From positions 114,571 through 178,570 of the forward strand of contig NZ_JABFNS010000001.1 of the NCBI RefSeq assembly GCF_013116825.1: a stretch of 64,000 nucleotides of DNA, in the 5' to 3' direction. A program made the translations under genes and the position numbers. This document shows positions 36,566-46,320 of this stretch, one piece after another. The notes under the pieces were generated by a model that was given only the letters and a program-made list of their open reading frames with translations, had not been told where the DNA came from and made no database searches. Positions within the stretch are counted from its first letter, which is position 1; the number at the start of each line of letters is the position of its first letter. This DNA is from Myxococcus xanthus (GTDB taxonomy: Bacteria; Myxococcota; Myxococcia; Myxococcales; Myxococcaceae).

Positions 36566-37489
36566 TCACGGGAGGACGAAGTCGCGTGGCTTCAGCGGCT
36601 CGGGCTGCGGTTCGCCCAGCGCCTCCATCAGGTTCATCTCCACGCTGCGCGCCATCGCCAGCAAGGAGAGGTCGTTGGGCTCCGTGCCGAAGGGCTCCTC
36701 CAGTTCGTCGCTCAGCCGGTCGAGCCCGAAGAAGGTGTAGGCAATCATCGCCGCGAGCCAGGGCGTGAACCAACCCAGCGCCTCCGCGAGACCAAAGGGC
36801 AGCAGCAGGCAGAACAGGTAGGCGGTGCGGTGCAGCAGCACCGTGTACGTGAAGGGCAGGGGCGTGAAGCGGATGCGCTCACACGCGGAGAGCACGTTCA
36901 ACAAGCCATGGACGTGCGTCCGCAGCTCGCTCCAGGTGATGTCGGTGAGATGCTTCTCCCGGAGGAGCGAGGCCAGCTCCCGGTCGTGCTCCCGAAGCAG
37001 GGCGTTGGGGCGGTTCTGGCTGGCCAGTACGCGCGAGGCCTCCGGCTCTGGCAGCAGGCGGCTGATGTCCTCCCGGGCGTCATGCCCGCGCAGGTGCGCG
37101 GCCATCGCGTGGGCGAAGGCGATGTTCCGCCTCACCAGCCTGCGCATCGTCTGTTGCGCTCCGCTGCCGTCGTCCCCCAGGAGCGCGATGGCCTCATGGG
37201 AGAATGAACGCAGTTCAATGATGAGCGCGCCCCAGTGCTTCCGGGCTTCCCACCACCGGTCGTAGCAGGCGTTGTTCCGGAAGCCGAGGAAGATGGAGAG
37301 CGCGATGCCCAGCAGGGACAGCGGCGCCGGTGAGGAGATCTGCAGAGCCAGATAGCCTTGCCGGTACGCCCAGACGACGAGCGCGGAGAGCGCCGCGATG
37401 CCCAGGACGTGGGGCAGGACGCGCGGGAGGATGGTCCCGCGCACGACGAAGAGGAGCCGAAGCGAGCTGAGGCGAGGACGGACAATCAC
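36566..37489 (-). CDS. bestrophin-like (UPF0187) membrane protein
   Basis: This 307-residue paralogue of the 14245-15450 protein has the standard length and no insert. Signature GFRNNACYDRWWEARKHWG is at about residues 69-87. The C-terminal ALGWFTPWLAAMIAYTFFGLD and LEEPFGTEPNDLSL segments match bestrophin/UPF0187. It is predicted to form an ion-conducting inner-membrane pentamer. Physiological ion not known. It converges with the VOC gene. Confidence 0.9.
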   Translation of the reverse strand: MIVRPRLSSLRLLFVVRGTILPRVLPHVLGIAALSALVVWAYRQGYLALQISSPAPLSLLGIALSIFLGFRNNACYDRWWEARKHWGALIIELRSFSHEAIALLGDDGSGAQQTMRRLVRRNIAFAHAMAAHLRGHDAREDISRLLPEPEASRVLASQNRPNALLREHDRELASLLREKHLTDITWSELRTHVHGLLNVLSACERIRFTPLPFTYTVLLHRTAYLFCLLLPFGLAEALGWFTPWLAAMIAYTFFGLDRLSDELEEPFGTEPNDLSLLAMARSVEMNLMEALGEPQPEPLKPRDFVLP

Positions 37490-37912
37490 GAGCAGGGACC
37501 TTCCTGCGCCAAATGCCTCCGGGTCGCAAGCGCTCCTCTTGGGGGCCTGTTCAGGCGATTAGGGGGAGCGGGGCCCGCTGGTAAGCGTGTGCCACGGTCC
37601 GTCGTGAATCCGCCCGATGGTGTCGATGCCAGCCACATGCGCGACGGAGATCGTCCCCTGGTGCGCCGCGATGCCCCAGGAGTCACGCGCTCCGTCGAGC
37701 GGCGTATTGAAGTGGGCGGCGTATCCAACGGAGGCCACCGCGATGAAGTCCTCGCGGCTGTTGCCGGCGAGGTCTTCGATGGTGACGGCTTCCTCGTGCG
37801 GAGGCCCCGGCCCTGTCCTGGTGGGCCGAGGCGGAACCGCTGCGTTGCGGGGCGCCGAACGTATCGCCCGAGGTGGACTCAGGGGGCCGTGGGAACCGCG
37901 GGCCCTCCAGCG
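37490..37912. other. 423-base region without an intact gene
   Basis: Between the divergent-looking ends of bestrophin and DUF378 no intact gene with a start and ribosome-binding site was found. It contains a frame on the minus strand with coding-like composition but no start (see separate entry) and otherwise no RNA gene or clear palindrome. Confidence 0.45.
37559..37798 (-). pseudogene. possible gene remnant, family unknown
   Basis: On the minus strand an 80-codon open frame ends at TAA (37561-37559) and reads EEAVTIEDLAGNSRED, then VASVGYAAHFNTPLDGARDS and HQGTISVAHVAGIDTIG. The residues look protein-like, unlike the Arg/Pro-rich alternatives, but no start codon lies near its beginning and upstream sequence becomes Pro/Arg-rich. 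It could be the 3' end of a truncated or frameshifted gene. No family recognised. Confidence 0.3.
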
Positions 37913-38218
37913 TCAGGGACGCACTTCGGTTCTGCGGTGGAGCCCCACGTCTGTTCTCGGCGTGGTGGTCGTGGTGGTTCCAATGCTCTTCTTCCACGGG
38001 AAGGTGAGCGCCAGCGCGACGCCCGACAGACCCACGATGGAGTAGATGAGGCGACTGAGCGCGCTCATCGCCGTCCGTGTCTCGCCGCCGAAAAGCGCGT
38101 TCACGAGGTTCCAATTGAAGAAGCCAATCAGGCCCCAGTTGATGGCGCCGATGATGGCCAGGACGGCCATCACCTTGGCGAGCCCTCCTCTGGTTCGGTC
38201 CGCATCCGCTCGTTCCAT
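37913..38218 (-). CDS. DUF378 family membrane protein
   Basis: The 101-residue protein matches DUF378 (YuzA-like): KVMAVLAIIGAINWGLIGFF, then NLVNALFGG and SRLIYSIVGLSGVALAL, two membrane helices in all. The Thr-rich TTTTTTPRTDVG tail is variable. Function unknown; members are small inner-membrane proteins. It is separated by 134 bases from the LysR gene further along the same strand. Confidence 0.88.
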   Translation of the reverse strand: MERADADRTRGGLAKVMAVLAIIGAINWGLIGFFNWNLVNALFGGETRTAMSALSRLIYSIVGLSGVALALTFPWKKSIGTTTTTTPRTDVGLHRRTEVRP

Positions 38219-38352
38219 GGCTCGTATCCTTGGCTAGGTGTGTTCCACCCGTGCGGGTGGGTGATGCCTCCCGGATAAGGTGTTGCCCGGACGCGTCCTG
38301 GCTACTCCTCCGGCACCGATTGTCCGGCTCGGTGCTCCGGACGCCATGCGGC

Positions 38353-39270
38353 TCAGCGGGAGTGGGTATCCACCAGTCGCTCGGGAATGCGCGCGACGAG
38401 GAGGTCGATGGCCGCGCGCACCTTCGAGGTCAGGTGTTTGCTCTGAGGCCACACCGCGTAGATTTCGTTGCCATAGGGGCGCTGAGTCTCCAGCACCTCG
38501 ACGAGCCTGCCGCTGCTCAGGTGCTCGGCGATGAGCCAGCGAGGAAGCCACGCCAGCCCGGCCCCCTGCACCGCGGCGTCCATGATGGTCTCCACGTCGT
38601 CGAAGCGCAGGCGTGCCTGGACGGCGATGCGCTGCTCGCCGCCCTGTCCGTCCGGGAATCGCCAGGGCTTGTTGACGCCGTTGCGGCCGTAGACGACCGC
38701 ATCGTGCTCGCCCAGGTCTTCCAGTGTCTTCGGGCGGCCGTGGCGCTTCAGGTAGCCGGGCGCGGCGCAGACGGACATCGTCTGGACGCCCAGCCGGCGC
38801 GCCGTCAGTCCCGCGTGGTCCGCCAGTGGCGCGACGCGGAGGGCCAGGTCGTAGCCTTCCTCGACGAGGTCGACCATCCGGTCGCTGAAGGCGATTTCCA
38901 GCTCCAGTCCCGGATGCTGGAGGACCAGCTCGCGCAGCAGCGGCGCGGCGCAGTGCCGGCCGAACATCACGGGCGCGCTGACGCGCAGGCGGCCCGTGGG
39001 CGCGCGCCGTCCGGAGTCCAGCGCCGTCTCCGCCGCCTCGAGCTCCGCCAATGCGCGCACGCAGCGCTCGTAGAAGGACTGGCCGTCCTCGGTGAGGCTC
39101 TGCCGACGCGTGGTGCGCTGGAACAGCCGGGTCTCCAGACGCTCCTCCAGCCGCGCGATGCTCTTCCCCACGGCCGAGCGTGAGAGCCCCATGCGCTCCG
39201 CGGCGAGCGCGAAGCTCCCTGCCTCCACGGCCTGGACGAAGGCGAAGACGCCCCCAAGGCGGTCCCTCAT
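38353..39270 (-). CDS. LysR family transcriptional regulator
   Basis: The 305-residue protein has a N-terminal winged helix (LGGVFAFVQAVEAGSFALAA, SRSAVGKSIARLEERL) and a LysR substrate domain. ATG 39270 places the helix-turn-helix at the N-terminus; frame extending upstream is unlike it. It belongs to the branch near quinone- or aromatic-responsive regulators. It is transcribed divergently from the dehydrogenase at 39389, which it probably regulates. Confidence 0.92.
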   Translation of the reverse strand: MRDRLGGVFAFVQAVEAGSFALAAERMGLSRSAVGKSIARLEERLETRLFQRTTRRQSLTEDGQSFYERCVRALAELEAAETALDSGRRAPTGRLRVSAPVMFGRHCAAPLLRELVLQHPGLELEIAFSDRMVDLVEEGYDLALRVAPLADHAGLTARRLGVQTMSVCAAPGYLKRHGRPKTLEDLGEHDAVVYGRNGVNKPWRFPDGQGGEQRIAVQARLRFDDVETIMDAAVQGAGLAWLPRWLIAEHLSSGRLVEVLETQRPYGNEIYAVWPQSKHLTSKVRAAIDLLVARIPERLVDTHSR

Positions 39271-39388
39271 GACGCTGCTCCCATTGGTGCCTGCACGTCT
39301 CCAGTGACTCGACAAAGTGTCGCCACTGGCGACGCTGCTTCGTCCGTATAGCTCCCGCATCACTTTCATGCAGGACGCGGAGCGGACG

Positions 39389-40402
39389 ATGGGCGCGACG
39401 ATGAAGCGTTGGCAGGCGAAGCAGGCGGGACGGGCGCACCTGGAACTGGCGGAGGTGGCGATTCCCTCTCCGGGTGCTGGTGAGGTGTTGATTCGCGTGT
39501 CGGCGGTCTCCCTCAACTACCGCGAGAAGCTGATGCTCGACGGAGGAGGCTCCCTGACGGCGCACCAGCCCTTCACGCCGGCTTCGGACATGGCGGGCGT
39601 GGTGGTCGCGGCGGGCGCGGGCGTGCAGCGCTTCAAGGAAGGGGCGCGCGTCATCGCCAACTTCCAGACGGATTGGGTGGACGGGCCCGTGCCGCGTGGG
39701 ACGGTGCGCAGCCTGGGCGGAAGCGCGCCGGGCGTGCTGGCCGAGTACGTCGTCATGCCGGAGCAGTGGCTGGTGGCGTCTCCCGAAACACTCGATGACG
39801 TGCAGGCGAGCACGTTGCCGTGCGCCGGCCTCACCGCGTGGACGTCCCTGGTGGAGCTGGGCGGGCTGCGTCCGGGGCACACGGTGGTGACGCAGGGCAC
39901 GGGCGGCGTGTCCCTGTTCGCGGTGCAGCTTGCCGCCGCCATGGGCGCGGAGGTCATCGTGCTCTCGGGGGACGAGGGCAAGCTGGCCCGCGTGAAGGCC
40001 CTGGGCGCCGCGCACGGCATCCATCGTCGCCACACTCCGGAGTGGCATACGGCGGTGCTCGAGCTGACGCGAGGCGCGGGGGCCGACCACATCCTGGAGT
40101 TGGTGGGTGGGGAGAACCTGGGCAAGTCGGTGAAGGCGCTCGCGTCGGATGGGCGCGTCTCGCTCATCGGCGTGTTCGAGGGCTTCGAGAGCCGCTTCCC
40201 GGTGCAGCCCTTGTTCCTGAGCTCCGGCGTCATCCAGGGCATCTTCGTCGGACACCGGCGCGGGCTGGAGAACCTGGTGCGCGCGGTGGACCGGCTGGCA
40301 TTGAAGCCCGTGGTCGACACTGTCTATTCGCTCGATGCGCTGCCCTCGGCGCTCGAGCACCTGGACCGCGGACCGTTTGGCAAGCTGGTCATCACGGCTT
40401 GA
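39389..40402 (+). CDS. MDR-family NAD(P)-dependent alcohol dehydrogenase/quinone reductase
   Basis: The protein is about 337 residues. It has the MDR N-terminal domain (SAVSLNYREKLMLDGG, FTPASDMAGVVVAAGAGV) without the zinc ligands of alcohol dehydrogenases, pointing to the zinc-independent branch. The Rossmann segment is VVTQGTGGVSLFAVQLAAAMGA. Start ATG 39389 has GGAG 6 bases upstream; ATG 39401 or 39368 are alternatives. It diverges from the LysR gene (118 bases between), its likely regulator. Oxidation of an alcohol or reduction of a quinone/enone is possible. Confidence 0.85.
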   Translation: MGATMKRWQAKQAGRAHLELAEVAIPSPGAGEVLIRVSAVSLNYREKLMLDGGGSLTAHQPFTPASDMAGVVVAAGAGVQRFKEGARVIANFQTDWVDGPVPRGTVRSLGGSAPGVLAEYVVMPEQWLVASPETLDDVQASTLPCAGLTAWTSLVELGGLRPGHTVVTQGTGGVSLFAVQLAAAMGAEVIVLSGDEGKLARVKALGAAHGIHRRHTPEWHTAVLELTRGAGADHILELVGGENLGKSVKALASDGRVSLIGVFEGFESRFPVQPLFLSSGVIQGIFVGHRRGLENLVRAVDRLALKPVVDTVYSLDALPSALEHLDRGPFGKLVITA

Positions 40403-40610
40403 CCTGGACCCACGGCGAATCGTGCGCCCCGACGCGACCGTGGGGGCCGGTGGTGGTGCTCCAGGACGAAAGACAGACGCGTGCGAGGGTGAAAGACCAC
40501 GCCATGCGTTGGCGGAAGACATAACGACGGGCTCGGGCGGCGCTGCGAGGGTTTGAAGCGTCAGCGGGCCTGGAGTGGCGCAGGCGCCCGGGCGTACTGT
40601 CCCGGGCGGC

Positions 40611-41369
40611 ATGCGCACACTCCATGGACTCAGTTACTCGCCCTGGACGGAGAAGACCCGTTGGGCGTTGGACCACCACCGCGTCGCCTATCGCTACCGC
40701 GAGCACCTGCCGCTCATCGGCGAGCCGCTGCTGCGCTGGCGTACGCCGCGGGGCGTGCGGCCCGCCGTGCCATTGCTCATCGACGAGGGCGAAGCCTTTC
40801 CCGGCTCGTTCGTCATCGCGCGGCGCGCGGAGGAGCTGGGGCAGGGGGAGCCGCTCTTCCCCGCAACGGACCTCCCGGTGATTCAGCGCTGGGAGGACGA
40901 CAGCGAGCAGGTGCTCTCCGTGGCGCGCGCCAAGGTGGTAGCGGCGTTGCTGGAGAGTCGTCAGGCCCAGGTGGAGAGCCTTCCCGCCTTCCTGCCCGCG
41001 GGGCTCCGGTCGGTCCTGGCACCGTCCGCGAGGCTGGGCGCGCGCTTCGTGGCCCGCAAGCACCAGACACCCGTGGACATCGCCGCCGCCGTCCATGAGA
41101 AGGTCATCCCCACGCTGGAGCGCCTGCGTGAAGCCCTGGGCGGCCGGGACTACCTGCTGTCGCGCTTCAGCTACGCGGACATCACGGCCGCGCTGATGCT
41201 CCAGTTCGTGAGGGCGGTGGACGACGGCTACCTTCCCCTGGGGCCGGGGACGCGAGCGGTGTGGAGCGACGCGGCGCTCGCCTCCCGCTTCCCGGACCTG
41301 CTCGAGTGGCGGGACGGCCTCTACGCGAAGCACCGCCGTCCTGAACCACTCGCGCGAACAGCGCCCTGA
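40611..41369 (+). CDS. glutathione S-transferase family protein
   Basis: This 252-residue protein has a thioredoxin-like N-terminal domain (MRTLHGLSYSPWTEKTRWAL) with Ser in the SPW catalytic position, and an all-helical C-terminal domain (REALGGRDYLLSRFSYADIT). It could conjugate glutathione or detoxify electrophiles; whether the host makes glutathione is not shown. Its end converges on the mreB terminator. The 208 bases before it contain nothing obvious. Confidence 0.82.
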   Translation: MRTLHGLSYSPWTEKTRWALDHHRVAYRYREHLPLIGEPLLRWRTPRGVRPAVPLLIDEGEAFPGSFVIARRAEELGQGEPLFPATDLPVIQRWEDDSEQVLSVARAKVVAALLESRQAQVESLPAFLPAGLRSVLAPSARLGARFVARKHQTPVDIAAAVHEKVIPTLERLREALGGRDYLLSRFSYADITAALMLQFVRAVDDGYLPLGPGTRAVWSDAALASRFPDLLEWRDGLYAKHRRPEPLARTAP

Positions 41370-41378
41370 AAAGCGAAA

Positions 41379-41407
41379 CGGCGCCAGCCTCGTGAGAGGT
41401 GGCGCCG
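41379..41407 (-). terminator. rho-independent terminator of mreB
   Basis: A 12-bp stem with one bulged base (CGGCGCCAGCCTC paired with GAGGTGGCGCCG) has a GTGA loop. On the minus strand it is followed by TTTCGCTTTTC, a U-rich tail, 20 bases after the mreB stop. It also sits at the end of the converging GST gene. Confidence 0.75.
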
Positions 41408-41427
41408 CGGAGCCGAAGCCCGGAGGC

Positions 41428-43183
<1,756 letters not shown>

Positions 43184-43330
43184 CTCGGAAAGCTAAGGCT
43201 GCCCCGCAGAAGGGGCACTCCCGCCCCCTGGGGTCGGTGCTGGCCGCCTGCCTCGGCTGTGCCATGGCGGACGGTGTGGCTGTCCCCGGAGGGAATCCAA
43301 CTCGGACGACACGGGCCCACACGCCCAGGA

Positions 43331-43347
43331 GCCCGCCCAGGGCGGGC
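43331..43347 (-). terminator. possible terminator of the 11-mer repeat protein gene
   Basis: GCCCGCC and GGCGGGC make a 7-bp stem with a 3-base loop 20 bases past the stop codon on the minus strand. It lies in a GC-rich block bounded by two GGGCCC palindromes. No U-run follows, so efficiency is doubtful. Confidence 0.4.
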
Positions 43348-43367
43348 GGGCCCCCGACAGCGCCGGC

Positions 43368-45344
43368 TCAGCCCGGGATGCCGGCCGACCAGCGCTGCGT
43401 GAGGTACAGCTCGGCGAGCTGGGCCGCGTTGAGGTCCTGCTCCTCGCCCACGTAGGTGCGCTCGGTGGACAGGCCCACCTCGCCGCCGCCCACGCCCGCG
43501 TGGACGCCCACGCCAAAGTCGCCGGTGACCTTGTGCTTGTCCTGGACGGTGGCCTTGATTTCGACCTTGTCCTTGAGCTGGTTCAGCGCCTGGCCCACGT
43601 CGCCCCGGGCGATGCTGCCGAAGGCGCCGCTGGTGGCGATGTCGTTGATGTTGCCGCTGATTTCCGCCTTCACCTCGCGGCCCGTCGCGCCGCCCAGGCC
43701 CAGCGCGGACGCGTTGGCCTGACGCGAGTCGGTCAGCGTCAGCTTGGCCTCATGGGTGTCACGCACGCTGGCGCCAATCTCGCGAGCGGTGCCCTTCGGG
43801 TCCTTGATGAAGTCGGTCGGGTTGAAGCCCTCGGGCAGCTCCACGCTCTGCTCCAGCTCCACCCCGAGCGAGCCGGACACCCCCGCGGACGCGTTGGTGG
43901 GCAGCGACACGGAGTCCCCTCCACCGGTGGGGATGCCCACGCCCGCGGACGCGCTGGCGTCGCCGTTGATTTCGAGGCTCTGCTTGAGGGTCAGCTTCTG
44001 GGGCTTGCCGCCCTCCATCTCGATGCGGGCCGTGGTGCTCTGGTTGATTCCGGCACTCGCGCCGGCGCCCGCGCTGATGGCCTCCGGCAGGCCCTTCATG
44101 CCCAGCTCGGCGTTGACGCTGGCCTCGGCGCCCAGCTTGAACTCCACGGCGCTCATGTTCTTCGTCAGGCCCGCCAGGTCCGACAGCGGATCCCCAAGGA
44201 CGTGATTCACGCCGGCGCCCAGCACGGGGTTGCTCGCGGTGGCGCCCGCGGTGGCGGTGGAGGCCGCGATGATGCGGGTGGCGTTCTTGGCCTCCTCGGC
44301 CGTGTCGAACTTGAACTCCACCGTGGCCCCGGCGGTGCCGAAGGCCTCCGCGCCCACGTCCGCCGCGCCCTTGGCGCCCAGCTTGGCCGCGACGCCCGCG
44401 CCCACCTCGCCCGTGACGGACACCGTGTAGCCGCCGCCCTCTTCCTCACTGCGGCTGACGCCCAGGGTGCCCTTCACCTTGCCGGCCAGCGTGGCGCCGT
44501 TGGCCTCGGCGTAGAGGCTGATGGAGGTGCTCTCACCCGGCTTGAGCTGGTCCACCTGCCGGTTGAGGTTGACCGCGTCGCCAATGGCCCGGGCGGTGTC
44601 CACCGGGTCGCGCACCACGTCCGCGGTGCCCTGGAGCGCCCCGCCGATGATGTCGTTGGTGATGCCCTGCAGGGGGTTGAGCGTGGGCGCGTCCTGGATG
44701 GCCCGGCCCGCCACGTCCAGGCCGTCCGCGGCGATGTCGGTCGCCTTGTCGAGCACCGGGCCCGCCCGCTCCGCCGCATCCTTGAGGACATTGCCCAGGC
44801 CATTCGCGGTGACGGCGGCCGCGGTGCCCGTGGCGCTCAGCGTGCGCTGGGTCGCGGTGCGGCCCGCCTCGAACACGTCACCGGCGGCGTTGCGCACGTT
44901 GCCCGCCGCGTCCTGCACGCGGTCCTTGGTTCCCTCGACGACGTTCTGCGTCGCGTTGGCCACGCCGCCCACGACGTTCTTGGTGGCGTTGGCCACGCCG
45001 CCCACGGCGTCGCCGGCCTTGTCCTTGGCGCCCTCGACGACGTTCTGCGTCGCGTTGGCCACGCCGCCCACGACGTTCCTGGTGGCGTTGGCCACGCCGC
45101 CCACGGCGTCACCGGCCTTGTCCTTGGCGCCCTCGAAGACGTCCCGGGTCCGCTCCTGGGCCACGTTGGAGATCTTCTCCTTGGCCTCCTGCGCCTTGGC
45201 CGCCGCCTGCTCCGCGGCCTCCGCGGCCTTGCGTGCCGCCGCCTCCGCCGCGCGCCGGGCCGCCTCCGCCGCACGCTTCGCCGCGGCCTCGGCGGCCCGC
45301 TTCGCCGCGTCCGCCGCTCCGCCAATCAGTTTTCCGATTCCCAT
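43368..45344 (-). CDS. large protein with LEA-like 11-residue repeats and Gly/Ala-rich beta region
   Basis: The 658-residue protein has no signal peptide. Residues 10-57 are an Ala/Lys/Glu helix (AAKRAAEAA repeats). Residues 58-220 are built of 11-residue units such as VEGAKDKAGDA, VGGVANATRNV and VGGVANATQNV, the periodicity of late-embryogenesis-abundant and apolipoprotein-like helices. Residues 220-658 form a Gly/Ala/Thr/Ser-rich, beta-prone domain with multiple [13 protein letters not shown] stretches. No family recognised. An amphipathic role on membranes or as a desiccation protectant, for example in spores, is conjecture. Start ATG 45344 follows GGAAG. Confidence 0.8.
   Translation of the reverse strand: MGIGKLIGGAADAAKRAAEAAAKRAAEAARRAAEAAARKAAEAAEQAAAKAQEAKEKISNVAQERTRDVFEGAKDKAGDAVGGVANATRNVVGGVANATQNVVEGAKDKAGDAVGGVANATKNVVGGVANATQNVVEGTKDRVQDAAGNVRNAAGDVFEAGRTATQRTLSATGTAAAVTANGLGNVLKDAAERAGPVLDKATDIAADGLDVAGRAIQDAPTLNPLQGITNDIIGGALQGTADVVRDPVDTARAIGDAVNLNRQVDQLKPGESTSISLYAEANGATLAGKVKGTLGVSRSEEEGGGYTVSVTGEVGAGVAAKLGAKGAADVGAEAFGTAGATVEFKFDTAEEAKNATRIIAASTATAGATASNPVLGAGVNHVLGDPLSDLAGLTKNMSAVEFKLGAEASVNAELGMKGLPEAISAGAGASAGINQSTTARIEMEGGKPQKLTLKQSLEINGDASASAGVGIPTGGGDSVSLPTNASAGVSGSLGVELEQSVELPEGFNPTDFIKDPKGTAREIGASVRDTHEAKLTLTDSRQANASALGLGGATGREVKAEISGNINDIATSGAFGSIARGDVGQALNQLKDKVEIKATVQDKHKVTGDFGVGVHAGVGGGEVGLSTERTYVGEEQDLNAAQLAELYLTQRWSAGIPG
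44943..45140 (-). repeat. two tandem 99-bp repeats coding 3 x 11 residues each
   Basis: Residues 69-101 and 102-134 of the enclosing protein are nearly identical; each 33-residue block is three 11-residue units. The DNA is also nearly identical, indicating a recent duplication. The copy number could vary between strains. Confidence 0.85.
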
Positions 45345-45674
45345 GGGGGCTTCCTTCTCCAGGCTGTCACGGCCGTGGGTCGTCTCGCGGGGGCGGGACG
45401 CGGCGCGTGCGCGCTTCAGGGTGTGGTGCCGGCTGGGGCCTTGTGGCGGGCCCGCCGAAGCCCTCGGCAGTGTCGAGTCTTGAAAGCAGGCACGGACGAC
45501 TCCTGCCCTTTGGAAAGAGCGGGTAATCTGTGAGGGCTGCGGGGATTCTCAGGAAATGAGGTGGAAGAGTTTCGTCGGCGCGGCAGAAACCTGGCGGCCG
45601 AGCGCTGAATTGGCGTTTTCCCGCTGCGGGGGAGCGCTTTACTGGGTGGCACCCGCGTAATACAGGAGGAGCGG
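45345..45674. other. 330-base divergent intergenic region
   Basis: It separates the 11-mer repeat protein (minus) from a secreted hypothetical (plus) and should hold both promoters. AT content rises near 45600-45640, but I see no confident -35/-10 pair, no palindrome and no small gene with a ribosome-binding site. CAGGAGGAGCGG before 45675 is the plus-strand ribosome-binding region. Confidence 0.45.
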
Positions 45675-46181
45675 ATGTGCCCCGCCGGCCCGACAGCCCC
45701 GCTATCCCCACCCGGGCGACGCGCGCGCGGGATGCTGCTGGCCATTGCCCTGGGGACGGCGCTTGCGTCCGTGCCGGGGAGCAACGCGCTGGAACAGGTG
45801 GTGGCCGCCGAGGTCCACGCCGTGTACGGGCCCTCCGAGAGAAACGGCGCGCGGGTGGACCGGGGCGGCGTGGCCTTCGTGGGCAAGCGCACCCGCCAGT
45901 TGCGCTGTGGGCACCTGGCCGGGGTGGGGAGCGACACCTGGGCCGCGGTGATGAACGCCCCGGCCGGGGTGAAGACGAAACCGGCCCTGGGCCGGGAGCG
46001 AGAGTCCTTCCAGCCGGGCTTCCATGAAGCCCACCGTCAGGCCCGAGAACGGCGGCAGGCCGTTGCCACCGACACCGTCCGGCTGCTGCGCTCCGCGGCC
46101 CTGATGGTGCGAGGCGGCAACGCCGGTGACCGGCCGACGCTCGTCACCCAGTCGTTGCGCGGCCCTCCCGGGCACGGCTGA
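45675..46181 (+). CDS. hypothetical exported protein
   Basis: The 168-residue protein begins after a strong AGGAGGAG. The segment GMLLAIALGTALASVPGSNA (about residues 19-38) is a signal peptide or membrane anchor with an unusually long charged N-region. The mature part contains an Arg/Lys-rich C-terminus (FHEAHRQARERRQ). No family recognised. Overlapping antisense frames are less credible since they lack a ribosome-binding site. Confidence 0.6.
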   Translation: MCPAGPTAPLSPPGRRARGMLLAIALGTALASVPGSNALEQVVAAEVHAVYGPSERNGARVDRGGVAFVGKRTRQLRCGHLAGVGSDTWAAVMNAPAGVKTKPALGRERESFQPGFHEAHRQARERRQAVATDTVRLLRSAALMVRGGNAGDRPTLVTQSLRGPPGHG

Positions 46182-46320
46182 AGACTGCGCTCGGAGTCGG
46201 GCCGGCGGGTAACGCGCCTGCCTTCTTTGTTTCCTCCCGCATGATGCGCGGTCCGACGCACTCCGCCGGGCCGGGTTGAACCTCAATCTTCCGCTAGGTT
46301 GTTTTTTTCGAGGTGTACCG

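Noticed and set aside
44943..45140. CRISPR array
   Set aside because: The repeats are in-frame coding tandem copies without spacers.
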